From positions 1 through 17,472 of the forward strand of contig CAJMNP010000007.1 of assembly GCA_905214895.1 (NCBI GenBank): DNA of 17,472 nt, read 5' to 3'. The notes under the pieces are model-generated. The model was not told the origin of the DNA. It ran no database searches and worked only from the letters and a program-made list of their open reading frames with translations. Positions 1 to 7,474 of this stretch are shown in pieces. The stretch's first letter is position 1, and each line of letters starts with the position of its first letter. This DNA is from an uncultured bacterium (GTDB taxonomy: Bacteria; Actinomycetota; Coriobacteriia; Coriobacteriales; Coriobacteriaceae). A program made the translations under genes and the position numbers.

Positions 1-1
1 T

Positions 2-364
2 AGCGTATCCGATGAGGACAGCGGCTGGATCTACACCCTGTGGCTCAACACCGATTTGATCTTTATGCCTGAAGCCACGCCGACTCCCGATCCGCAGCCT
101 ACGCCGGATCCCAAGCCGACACCGCAGCCTGAGGTTAAGCCTGAGACCAAGCCCGAGGTGAAGCCCGAGACCAAACCCGCGGCCAAGTCGGCCACGACAA
201 CCGCTACGACCAAGACGGTTGAGAAAACCACGCCGGCCAAGAAGGGCGACGCTGTCCTGGCTACCACGGGGGATACCACCGCGATGACGGTCGCCGCCCT
301 GGGCATCGCCGGCGCAACCGTAGCCGCCGCCGGCCTCGCCGCGACCAAGCGTCGCAAGCGCTAG
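2..364 (+). CDS. C-terminal part of a cell-wall-anchored surface protein (5' end outside the window)
   Basis: The frame is open from the left edge, so this is the last 120 codons of a longer gene. The visible part starts with the end of what looks like a beta-rich domain (DSGWIYTLWLNTDLIFMP). A Pro/Thr/Lys/Glu wall-spanning linker follows, with PTPDPQPTPDPKPTPQP and two copies of EVKPETKP. The end is a sorting signal: LATTGD, an Ala/Gly/Val-rich membrane helix, and the basic tail TKRRKR. This arrangement is typical of sortase substrates in Gram-positive bacteria; LAxTG instead of LPxTG is the form associated with class E sortases. The last 93 bp and the bases just past the stop almost match the end of the next gene. 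A 12-bp perfect inverted repeat (340-351 with 372-383) straddles the stop codon. Without the N-terminal part the ligand or activity cannot be named. Confidence 0.85.
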   Translation, partial: SVSDEDSGWIYTLWLNTDLIFMPEATPTPDPQPTPDPKPTPQPEVKPETKPEVKPETKPAAKSATTTATTKTVEKTTPAKKGDAVLATTGDTTAMTVAALGIAGATVAAAGLAATKRRKR

Positions 365-371
365 GTTTTGG
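278..371 (+). repeat. Sorting-signal repeat, copy 1 (pairs with 7075-7168)
   Basis: This stretch codes for TAMTVAALGIAGATVAAAG and the basic tail, and runs a few bases past the stop codon (ctaggttttgg). It matches 7075-7168 at all but a few positions. The differences are one third-base change in a Val codon, the LA versus VA codons, and one third-base change in an Arg codon. Identity at synonymous sites and into the non-coding flank suggests recent duplication or gene conversion rather than protein-level conservation alone. Confidence 0.85.
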
Positions 372-399
372 CGCTTGGTCGCGACGGACGAATAACCCC

Positions 400-436
400 A
401 ACCGCCACAAAGGTGCCTGTCCCCTTTGTGGCGGTT
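400..436. repeat. Palindromic intergenic element 1 (CCTGTCCC loop family)
   Basis: A perfect 14-bp inverted repeat, AACCGCCACAAAGG at 400-413 and its complement at 423-436, encloses the 9-nt loop TGCCTGTCC. A 37-bp relative lies at 7356-7392, and two further hairpins with the same CCTGTCCC core but other stems lie at 9875-9909 and 10041-10075. No T-run follows either side, so this is more like a REP-type dispersed repeat than a plain terminator. Confidence 0.75.
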
Positions 437-449
437 TGCGCAGGTAGAA

Positions 450-491
450 CGGTAGGTTCGTATATATGAACCTACCGGTCGCTTTGTTTTT
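450..491 (+). terminator. Hairpin plus T-run between the two surface-protein genes
   Basis: CGGTAGGTTC (450-459) and GAACCTACCG (468-477) form a perfect 10-bp stem around the loop GTATATAT. The T-rich stretch GCTTTGTTTTT (481-491) follows a few bases later. It fits an intrinsic terminator for the upstream surface gene. Because it is only about 50 bp before the next start codon, the palindrome could instead be an operator for the giant surface gene; sequence alone does not decide. Confidence 0.55.
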
Positions 492-540
492 GGACGACGA
501 TTACGCTGGATGACTTTTGGTTTGCAGGAAAGGAACGACT

Positions 541-3500
541 ATGAGGTGGAACACTGTTCGAGCGCTTTGCTGCCGCCTGACCATTGCCGCGGTGACCCTC
601 ACTATGGTGACGGGCTCGTTGCCTGTGGGCGCATTTGCTGAGGTGCTCACCACCGATAGCACCTTTGTGCAGACGGATAACGGCCAAGCAGGCGACGCCG
701 CTTCCGCCGATTTGGCTGACGCTAAAACGTCAGACTCTGCTTCCGCCGACCCCGTGGCGCCCGATGCCGGCGCTGCCGACCCCACAGCGCTCGATGCCGG
801 TGACACCCCTACGCCCCCGGCCTCCGAGATTGCATCGGCGGCGGGCCTGACGGGCGCCGGGCAGACCGAGAGCACACCTGCGGGTACGCTCGCCACCGAT
901 CTTGTCGAGGGTAAGGAGCTCGCCGAACAGCAGAAGCAGGAGGAGGCCGCCGAAGCCGAAGCAACCTGGAATGAGAATCTTGGGCTCTGGATGACCTCGA
1001 AGGGCGCCACGGGCGTAAAGGGCGAATACGACGATGGCTACGTGGCCGGCGAGCAGACTCCCGCGCAGTACTACTTCTCGATCGATAGCCTCACCAACGA
1101 AATTTCTATCGAGTATGGCGACGCGGGCATTACCACGTTGGAGGTGCCCTCGACCATCGACGACAAAAATGTCGTAAGCCTTACGGGTATGGGAAGCGCT
1201 GCGCTCACATCGATTACCTTCGCCCCTAATTCGCATGTCCGCTCGGTTGGAGGCTTGGGCGGCAGCAGCATCAAAGAGATCGCACTGCCCGATTCGGTCG
1301 AGGAGCTCAAGAGCTATGCATTCTACAAAAGCAAGACGCTCCAAACGGTAACCTGGCCCAACAACGCGGCCTTTACCACGATTCCCGAGCAGGCCTTTAA
1401 GGAATGTGAACAACTTGACGACAATGTGGTGGCAACGCTGCCGCCTTCGGTCAAAACTATCGACTATCTTGCATTCGCCTATTGCGGCGTGCCACAGTTC
1501 TATGTCTCGGACACAACAGTGCTCACCTTTACGCAGATCAATGTGCCGGGCACGGTGGAGCGGATTGAGCGCAATGCCTTTGACGGGTGCTCGCATGTGT
1601 CGTCGGTGACGATCGGCGACGGCGTTAAATATATCGGAGCGCACGCGTTCGCCTCTCTTGATCCTGCGATTGCCGGCAAAGAGATTGTGCTACCCAAAAG
1701 CGTGGAAATGATAGAGTGGGGAGCTTTTGAGAACACGAGATACGGAAACGAGACGAACCATAATGCCGTTGCCCTGCGCGTGATGAACCCCGATCTTCAG
1801 TTTGGTGAGGCGGGCTATTCGGGCGACTATAATGAGCGCGTGACAATCGATGGCGTAACGTATGCGATTCCCTTTAGTGAAGGCCAGACCATCTATGCCT
1901 ATGCGACCGATTCGGCTGGCAACCCCTCGATGGTCAAAAAGCTTGCCGATGCCGTCGCCGATCGCATGGACTCGGCCGACCCAACGCGTCCCGCCTATAC
2001 CTTTGTGTGGATGGGCGAGGCGGCCCAGGTGACGGGCAAACTTCCCCAGAGCGCGACGGCTACACTCGTGCAGGCGGGGCAGTCCACACCGCTGGCGGTT
2101 GGCGATGACGGCAGCTTTACAGCGGACGCTCTCTCCAAGACAGCAGCCACCCTGCGCATTTCGCTCAGCGGTTACTATGACATGGTGCTGGCGCGCCCGG
2201 GCGACCAGATGACGGGCACATGGAATATCGGAGAGATTAAGGCGGAGGACTTTACCAAGATTCCGGCCTCGCGCGCGATTGAGCTCAACGTGGGCTATCT
2301 TGAACCGATTGTGGGCCAGGATAAGACCGAACGCATTGAGCTCGATAGTCTCGATAACATCGATCTGACGGTGAAGAGCGGCGGCAAGACGCTTAAGCCT
2401 GCCAAGGGTGACAAGGAAAACGACTTCCGTATCCAGGGCACAGCACTCGTGGTGTCGCAGGCCATTGCCGACGCAGACCAGGATCTGGAGATAACGCTCG
2501 AGCCCAAAGACAGCCTCAAGCTGGGTGGGGTGACGGCGACGGTGAAGCCCTCAGCCGGCAAGGTCGATATCGACTTGAAGCCTTGGGGTACGGCGACGGT
2601 CACGACCAAGGGCGACTACCAGGGAGCCAACCGCGTGCTGGTGTTCCGTACGTCCGACGGCAAGCTAGTTGCCGACGGTGTCACCTATCTGATGGGTTAC
2701 GAAGACGATGGCACCACGCCTATCGTGAAGGCCGAGACGCCGCGTCTTAAGGCCGGTTCGTACACCATCGTCGCCTTTAACAAGACGAGCTACGACATCC
2801 AAGCGACGAGCTATTCCACGTTTAGCCGCCTAGGGCTGACCGTGGGTAAGCATATCGCGCAAAAGCAGGTGAAGATTGAGGACGGCAAACAGCTCGACGT
2901 GACGCTCGACGTCCCCGCGTTTGACGTGGAGACGTATCGTGTCGAGCGCGGGCTGACGGCGGGCTCGGTTATCGCTGATTCGTCCGCGGTCGTTGGCGTG
3001 GAGACCGAGCTGCGCATTCATTACGAGCTCAAGGACAGCCAGGCTGCCAAGATTGAGATTCCGCTGGCCAAGGATGCCGTCGAGGATGCGTCCGCTGGCT
3101 CTCGCGACCCCGGCGATAGCTCCCATACATGGTGGACTGACGCGACGTGGGAGGGCGATAACCTCGTTCTCAATATGAAGAAGGGCATGGGCGCCGATGT
3201 GTTTGTGCGCTTTAAGCCTAAGGCCGCAGGCATCTATGCCATCTCGCCGCTTATTACGCTGGGCGAGGTGACATTGCCGCTGGGAAGCACCACACTCGAG
3301 GTTAGCGGATCGCGCATCGAGGTCGACAACACCGACGTTCACGGCCTGCTGGGCAATGTGGCCTACGTTTATGCGGCGCCGGGCAAGAGCGTGCAGCTCA
3401 CCGTGGGGACGGGCTCGTCGGCTGCAAAGTACACCGGCAAGACCAATAAACTCGGCCGTGCCAAGATTGAATACGAGCTGCCGCAGGATACGCTTGCCGC

Positions 3501-6500
3501 CGAGCGCGTGACGCTCGAGGCGCGCGTGGGCTCGACCGATGTTGCCGCCGCTGCCGCAGAGGTGACGGCTCGCAATTATGTGCGCTATGTTCCGGGCGCT
3601 TCGGTCTGGAACTTTGATGTGACGTATCGTGGCGGTACGCAAAACCTGGTCAAGGACGGCAAGGACACCGGCAAGAGCCTGTGGACCTTCCATCATCTGC
3701 CACAAAAGAAGAACGCCTACTGGACCTTTGACATCACGCTCGAGGTGGGAAACGAAGAGGCCGCCGACACGCTCGACCTGTACGTGGACTGCGTGGATGG
3801 CAAGACGGTAACGATTCCTCTGACTCAAAAGTCGCGCGAGGGCACCCGTGTGCGCTATGTGGCGGAGTATGTGGACGAGGGCTACCTTAAGCTGCTCGAC
3901 GAGTTTAACAAAGCGAATGACTCGACCTATGTGAACTGCGGCAACTTTGAGCAGATCTTTATGCCGCAGACCTACCGCATCTCCAATGCTCAGCTTATGA
4001 CCATGCTGAGTTTTGACGCCAACGCTTCGGCCAAAAAGCATTCCGCCGCGGCCGAGGAGCGCCAGCAGGAGTTCTCGAATGCCGTGCAGCAGTGGCACGA
4101 GTATATGATGGATAACTCGTTTAATGATGTCGACGAGGCCTTTAACGACGCGATTGACCAGATGGTCGCCGATGCGTTTGCCGAGGAGGACAAGGACGGT
4201 AAGGACGAGGGCGGCAACGCGCGCAAGGTTCGCCGTGCTCCTGCTGCTGGTAGTGGCGAGGGCGAGGCGGACAATGAGGCGGCGCAGTTTGCCGCCGAGC
4301 TTAAGGCTGCGGTTGGCGGCTCGTCGGCGCTGCTGACCAAGCAGGGCGACAGCTATGGCGTCAACGTGGACAAGATGATCTTTGAGGATGCTTACGGCAC
4401 CGGCGAGGATTGGTATCAGGAACTTGCGTCGGCCCAGGGCGCGAACGCTGCGGATGCGGCGGCCATCAAGGAACTTGTCGACCATGCGTCGCGAGCGGAG
4501 TTTATTGCCCAGCAGGCCGAGGATCTGGTGGGCCAGTCGATGGGTATCGGCCAGCTCAACCAATACGGAAGCTGGAATGACGCAACCGCTGCGGCGCTCA
4601 ACAAGTGTGCGGGCATTAAGGCCAGCGAGTACAACGGCCAGTCGACGAGCGGGTTTAACGATTTGGGCCAGGCGCTCGGCAGCTCGCTGAGCTACAAGGC
4701 GGCTGACGACGATACCGTCAAGGGCTTTAAGGTCGCCGCGCCCGATGGCGAGCAGACGGCCTATATAGAGTCGGTATTTATCGAGAACTCCAATAACAAC
4801 AAGAACCAGGCGCTTCTGTTTAACTCGATCGCCATGCAATGCGACATTCTGGACAATCTGTACGATAACTGGAACGTAGTCCACAGCCTCAATAACTCTA
4901 CGATTCGCGGTTGGCTTATGGCTTGGAAGCGCAACGGCGACGTGAGCGCCCATATGAAGCTCATCCGCACGATTCGTTCGCTCAAAAGCTACAAGATCGA
5001 GTGTGAGATGTTCGGCCAGGTCTTTAAGACCGATGCGTGGAAGGCGGCCGGCCAGGCGTTTCCCGCGGCGACCCAGGGCATCGGCATCTTTACCGGCATT
5101 TACGGCGTGAACGATGCCAGCAAGAACTGGGAGAACGTGAACGTCCGTATGCAGAAGGTGAAGGGCGAGCGCGAGGGCTATGAGCTTCAGCATACGCGCT
5201 TGCTTGCCAAGCCCGAGAAGACCGAGGACGACTGGAAGTGCATTTACGCGCTGCGCGACGCCATGGAGAAGGCGCGCGCGTTTGAGGATCTGCTGTATCG
5301 CCAGCTCTGCCACGACAGCACCGATGTGGCAGTGGGCTCCATTATGACAATCGCCGGCGTGCTGACGGCCGGTTCGGCGGGTACCGTGGTGGGCGCTGCC
5401 TATGACGCGGCTTCGACCAGCGTAGGTTCGGAGCGCGCGATTAAGCTGACCAATGCCGAATGCGCCTACGATGTTGCCTGCGAGCAGGTGGAGCGCGCGT
5501 GCCAGAATCGTATTACGGTCAACTGGGGCGAGCTGACCGATGCCGAGGTCTACAAGGCCAACAAAGACGGCTTGATCTCGGACGAGAAGATGCAGTCGAT
5601 CTTCGAGGCGCGTTATCGCAATGTGGCCGCCAAGGCTGCACCCGACCCTGCGGGCGTGGTGTACGAGGGCCTGCTGTCCAATACGGTTGAAGGCGCGACG
5701 GTTGAGCTGTGGAGCGCCGACGATGCGGCCGGTACCAATGCAGTGCGTTGGGATGCCGAGGAGTATGAGCAGGACAATCCGCTTGCAACGGGTGCGGACG
5801 GTGCGTACAACTGGAATACGCCGACCGGCTGGTATCAGGTGCGCGTGACCAAGGACGGGTATGAGGAGGCGCGTTCGGCCTGGCTTCGCGTGCCGCCGAT
5901 TCAGACTGAGGTGAACATTGGTTTGGTGTCGACGGCGGCGCCCGAGGTGGTTTCGGCCCATGCCTATACCGATTGCGTCGAGGTTGAGTTTGCACAGTAT
6001 ATGGATGCGAGTGACGATACCCTGGCCGCATTGTGTGCGCAGGGCTTGGGCGACGTCACGTATACGTGGCTCGACAAGCAGGACGATCCCAATGGCAAGC
6101 CGCTATCGCGCGTGCTGCGCATTCGCTATGCCGACGCACGCGAGGCGGGCTCGACGGTGGCGTTTGAGCTCGACGGTGCTCGCAACTATGCCGGCACGGC
6201 CATGTCGCGCTGGGCAAGCGGGGAGCTTGCCGTGGGCGTTCGTGCCGACAAGCTCAAGCTCAACGTGGAGCAGGCCGTGACCATGCTTGAGGGCAGTGAC
6301 TTTGAGCTGGTGGCGCACGTGACCGATAAGGCGGGCAAGCCGTTTGCGGGCGCCAAGGTTAGTGTTGGGCTGGAGTCCTCGGCTATCTGCTCTGTCGATG
6401 CCACCCAGGCCGTGACGGGCGAGGACGGCGCGGCGACGTTTGTGCTGCACGGTGCTCTGCCCGGTTTGACGACGTTGACGGCGGCGGTGGACGGCACGGC

Positions 6501-7161
6501 GCTGTTCAAGCAGATCGACGTTCGCGTGTCTGCCGAGGCAGCGCGACCGGCGCGACCGGTGGCGACGATTGGTGCGACGACGATTGGTGCATGGTCGCCC
6601 AAGGAGAACTACATTACGGTGCCCAAGGGCACGAAGCTGGAGCTTTCGGCCGAGGACGGCACGACGATTTGGTACACCACCAACGACACGTGTCCCTGCC
6701 GTGATGAGGGGCGCGTGCGGTATACCGAGCCTATTGCGCTCGATAGCAATATGTATGTGCGCATTGCGGCACAGCACCCTGGCATGTCGTACAGCGAGTA
6801 TTCGGAGCGCTTGAACATTACGATTACGGTGACCGATGAGGCGACGCCTGAGCCCGGGCCGGAGCCCGGGCCGGAGCCCGAGCCCAAGCCGGAACCCAAG
6901 CCGACGCCTGGCGGCGGCGAGCAGGGTGGCAGTGCGGATGGCTCTGGCGGTACCGGGGTTCCTGCGGGCGGTTCGACTTCGACGACGACCACGGTGACGA
7001 CGGACAAGTCCAAGGGTAAGGGCAAGAACGGCAAGAAGTCCGGCGGCACGGAGCTCGCCAGCACGGGTGACTCCACCGCGATGACGGTCGCCGCCCTGGG
7101 CATCGCCGGCGCAACCGTTGCCGCCGCCGGTGTTGCCGCGACCAAGCGCCGCAAGCGCTAG
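541..7161 (+). CDS. Giant BspA-like LRR surface protein with LAxTG-type wall anchor, 2206 aa
   Basis: ATG 541 is chosen because AGGAAAGGA (526-534) sits 6 nt upstream and a signal peptide follows directly: basic RWNTVRALCCR, a hydrophobic core, and AFA for cleavage near residue 33. After a low-complexity Ala/Asp/Ser region and a charged helix (about 124-140) come about six BspA-type leucine-rich repeats (roughly 187-400), with the pattern LPDSVEELKSYAF. Beta-rich segments run to about 1145. An alpha-helical region (about 1147-1662) matches no family I recognise and holds two Gly/Ala-rich hydrophobic helices near 1506-1523 and 1598-1623. Next are a carboxypeptidase-regulatory-like fold (about 1700-1793), an invasin/Big-like domain (about 1900-1997), a chitobiase C-terminal-like domain (about 2002-2097), a PEPGPEP linker, LASTGD at 2172-2177, a membrane helix and KRRKR. 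It is probably displayed on the wall and may bind host or community ligands; the ligand is unknown. Confidence 0.92.
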   Translation: MRWNTVRALCCRLTIAAVTLTMVTGSLPVGAFAEVLTTDSTFVQTDNGQAGDAASADLADAKTSDSASADPVAPDAGAADPTALDAGDTPTPPASEIASAAGLTGAGQTESTPAGTLATDLVEGKELAEQQKQEEAAEAEATWNENLGLWMTSKGATGVKGEYDDGYVAGEQTPAQYYFSIDSLTNEISIEYGDAGITTLEVPSTIDDKNVVSLTGMGSAALTSITFAPNSHVRSVGGLGGSSIKEIALPDSVEELKSYAFYKSKTLQTVTWPNNAAFTTIPEQAFKECEQLDDNVVATLPPSVKTIDYLAFAYCGVPQFYVSDTTVLTFTQINVPGTVERIERNAFDGCSHVSSVTIGDGVKYIGAHAFASLDPAIAGKEIVLPKSVEMIEWGAFENTRYGNETNHNAVALRVMNPDLQFGEAGYSGDYNERVTIDGVTYAIPFSEGQTIYAYATDSAGNPSMVKKLADAVADRMDSADPTRPAYTFVWMGEAAQVTGKLPQSATATLVQAGQSTPLAVGDDGSFTADALSKTAATLRISLSGYYDMVLARPGDQMTGTWNIGEIKAEDFTKIPASRAIELNVGYLEPIVGQDKTERIELDSLDNIDLTVKSGGKTLKPAKGDKENDFRIQGTALVVSQAIADADQDLEITLEPKDSLKLGGVTATVKPSAGKVDIDLKPWGTATVTTKGDYQGANRVLVFRTSDGKLVADGVTYLMGYEDDGTTPIVKAETPRLKAGSYTIVAFNKTSYDIQATSYSTFSRLGLTVGKHIAQKQVKIEDGKQLDVTLDVPAFDVETYRVERGLTAGSVIADSSAVVGVETELRIHYELKDSQAAKIEIPLAKDAVEDASAGSRDPGDSSHTWWTDATWEGDNLVLNMKKGMGADVFVRFKPKAAGIYAISPLITLGEVTLPLGSTTLEVSGSRIEVDNTDVHGLLGNVAYVYAAPGKSVQLTVGTGSSAAKYTGKTNKLGRAKIEYELPQDTLAAERVTLEARVGSTDVAAAAAEVTARNYVRYVPGASVWNFDVTYRGGTQNLVKDGKDTGKSLWTFHHLPQKKNAYWTFDITLEVGNEEAADTLDLYVDCVDGKTVTIPLTQKSREGTRVRYVAEYVDEGYLKLLDEFNKANDSTYVNCGNFEQIFMPQTYRISNAQLMTMLSFDANASAKKHSAAAEERQQEFSNAVQQWHEYMMDNSFNDVDEAFNDAIDQMVADAFAEEDKDGKDEGGNARKVRRAPAAGSGEGEADNEAAQFAAELKAAVGGSSALLTKQGDSYGVNVDKMIFEDAYGTGEDWYQELASAQGANAADAAAIKELVDHASRAEFIAQQAEDLVGQSMGIGQLNQYGSWNDATAAALNKCAGIKASEYNGQSTSGFNDLGQALGSSLSYKAADDDTVKGFKVAAPDGEQTAYIESVFIENSNNNKNQALLFNSIAMQCDILDNLYDNWNVVHSLNNSTIRGWLMAWKRNGDVSAHMKLIRTIRSLKSYKIECEMFGQVFKTDAWKAAGQAFPAATQGIGIFTGIYGVNDASKNWENVNVRMQKVKGEREGYELQHTRLLAKPEKTEDDWKCIYALRDAMEKARAFEDLLYRQLCHDSTDVAVGSIMTIAGVLTAGSAGTVVGAAYDAASTSVGSERAIKLTNAECAYDVACEQVERACQNRITVNWGELTDAEVYKANKDGLISDEKMQSIFEARYRNVAAKAAPDPAGVVYEGLLSNTVEGATVELWSADDAAGTNAVRWDAEEYEQDNPLATGADGAYNWNTPTGWYQVRVTKDGYEEARSAWLRVPPIQTEVNIGLVSTAAPEVVSAHAYTDCVEVEFAQYMDASDDTLAALCAQGLGDVTYTWLDKQDDPNGKPLSRVLRIRYADAREAGSTVAFELDGARNYAGTAMSRWASGELAVGVRADKLKLNVEQAVTMLEGSDFELVAHVTDKAGKPFAGAKVSVGLESSAICSVDATQAVTGEDGAATFVLHGALPGLTTLTAAVDGTALFKQIDVRVSAEAARPARPVATIGATTIGAWSPKENYITVPKGTKLELSAEDGTTIWYTTNDTCPCRDEGRVRYTEPIALDSNMYVRIAAQHPGMSYSEYSERLNITITVTDEATPEPGPEPGPEPEPKPEPKPTPGGGEQGGSADGSGGTGVPAGGSTSTTTTVTTDKSKGKGKNGKKSGGTELASTGDSTAMTVAALGIAGATVAAAGVAATKRRKR

Positions 7162-7168
7162 GTTTTGG
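7075..7168 (+). repeat. Sorting-signal repeat, copy 2 (pairs with 278-371)
   Basis: This is the 3' end of the giant surface gene plus the first non-coding bases. It is nearly identical to 278-371, and the identity stops shortly after the stop codon (ggttttggtgg here, ggttttggcgc in copy 1). The stop-spanning hairpin of copy 1 is not kept, because the bases after the shared part differ. Confidence 0.85.
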
Positions 7169-7202
7169 TGGCAGCACCTATCCTTGGCTTCGTCAAAATC
7201 TA

Positions 7203-7249
7203 AATCTGTAACACCAGGCCAGTAAAAATGGCTCTAGGTGTTACAGATT
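7203..7249. repeat. Hairpin A of the ATCTGTAACA repeat pair
   Basis: AATCTGTAACACC (7203-7215) and GGTGTTACAGATT (7237-7249) are perfectly complementary. Inside, GCCA (7218-7221) can pair with TGGC (7229-7232) around GTAAAAA, giving a two-step hairpin. It begins about 40 bp after the stop of the surface gene and has no T-run. It may act as a 3' end structure for that mRNA or be a dispersed repeat. Confidence 0.7.
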
Positions 7250-7277
7250 GAGATGAACAGGCGGACGTTCGCACAAT

Positions 7278-7334
7278 GTCTCAATCTGTAACATCTACGG
7301 TGCTCAACGGGGTCTATCTGTTACAGATCGAGAC
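7278..7334. repeat. Hairpin B of the ATCTGTAACA repeat pair
   Basis: GTCTCAATCTGTAACA (7278-7293) pairs with TGTTACAGATCGAGAC (7319-7334) at 15 of 16 positions, around a 25-nt loop. It shares the ATCTGTAACA core with hairpin A, and the bases after A's right arm (TTACAGATTGAGAT) also resemble B's right arm. The 132-bp block 7203-7334 therefore has four copies of the core in alternating orientation. Confidence 0.7.
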
Positions 7335-7355
7335 AAAATGGCCGGACAAGTCCCT

Positions 7356-7392
7356 AACCACCACAAAGGTGCCTGTCCCCATCGTGGTGGTT
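7356..7392. repeat. Palindromic intergenic element 2 (CCTGTCCC loop family)
   Basis: This has the same 37-bp layout as element 1: left arm AACCACCACAAAGG (7356-7369), identical loop TGCCTGTCC, right arm ending GTGGTGGTT. Compared with element 1, CCGCC has become CCACC and the partner GGCGG has become GGTGG, a compensating change. Three bases near the loop in the right arm (ATC instead of TTT) break pairing there. Confidence 0.7.
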
Positions 7393-7408
7393 TGGGCGGT
7401 CGGCATAG

Positions 7409-7446
7409 AAAAAGTCCCCGCCGGGCGTGTGCTCGACGGGGACTTT
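7409..7446 (-). terminator. Intrinsic terminator of the nfnA-nfnB operon
   Basis: AAAGTCCCCG (7411-7420) and CGGGGACTTT (7437-7446) form a 10-bp GC-rich stem. Read on the minus strand the hairpin is followed by TTTTT. It lies 29 bp beyond the stop codon of nfnB, the expected place for the operon's terminator. Confidence 0.85.
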
Positions 7447-7474
7447 GCCGTTTGATGGCTAGCGCTGTGGGTGA

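Noticed and set aside
2830..5961. Very long open frame on the minus strand opposite the giant surface gene
   Set aside because: It is His/Arg/Leu-rich with no recognisable domain and no ribosome site. It runs antisense to a clear coding frame; GC-rich genes commonly leave such shadows.
6841..6910. PEPGPEPGPEP-coding repeat as a phase-variable tract
   Set aside because: It is a short in-frame Pro/Glu linker typical of wall-spanning regions. Repeat units are multiples of three, so slippage would change length, not frame.
7203..7334. Possible CRISPR array from repeated ATCTGTAACA
   Set aside because: Copies alternate in orientation, are only about 10-16 bp and have uneven spacing, and no cas gene is present.
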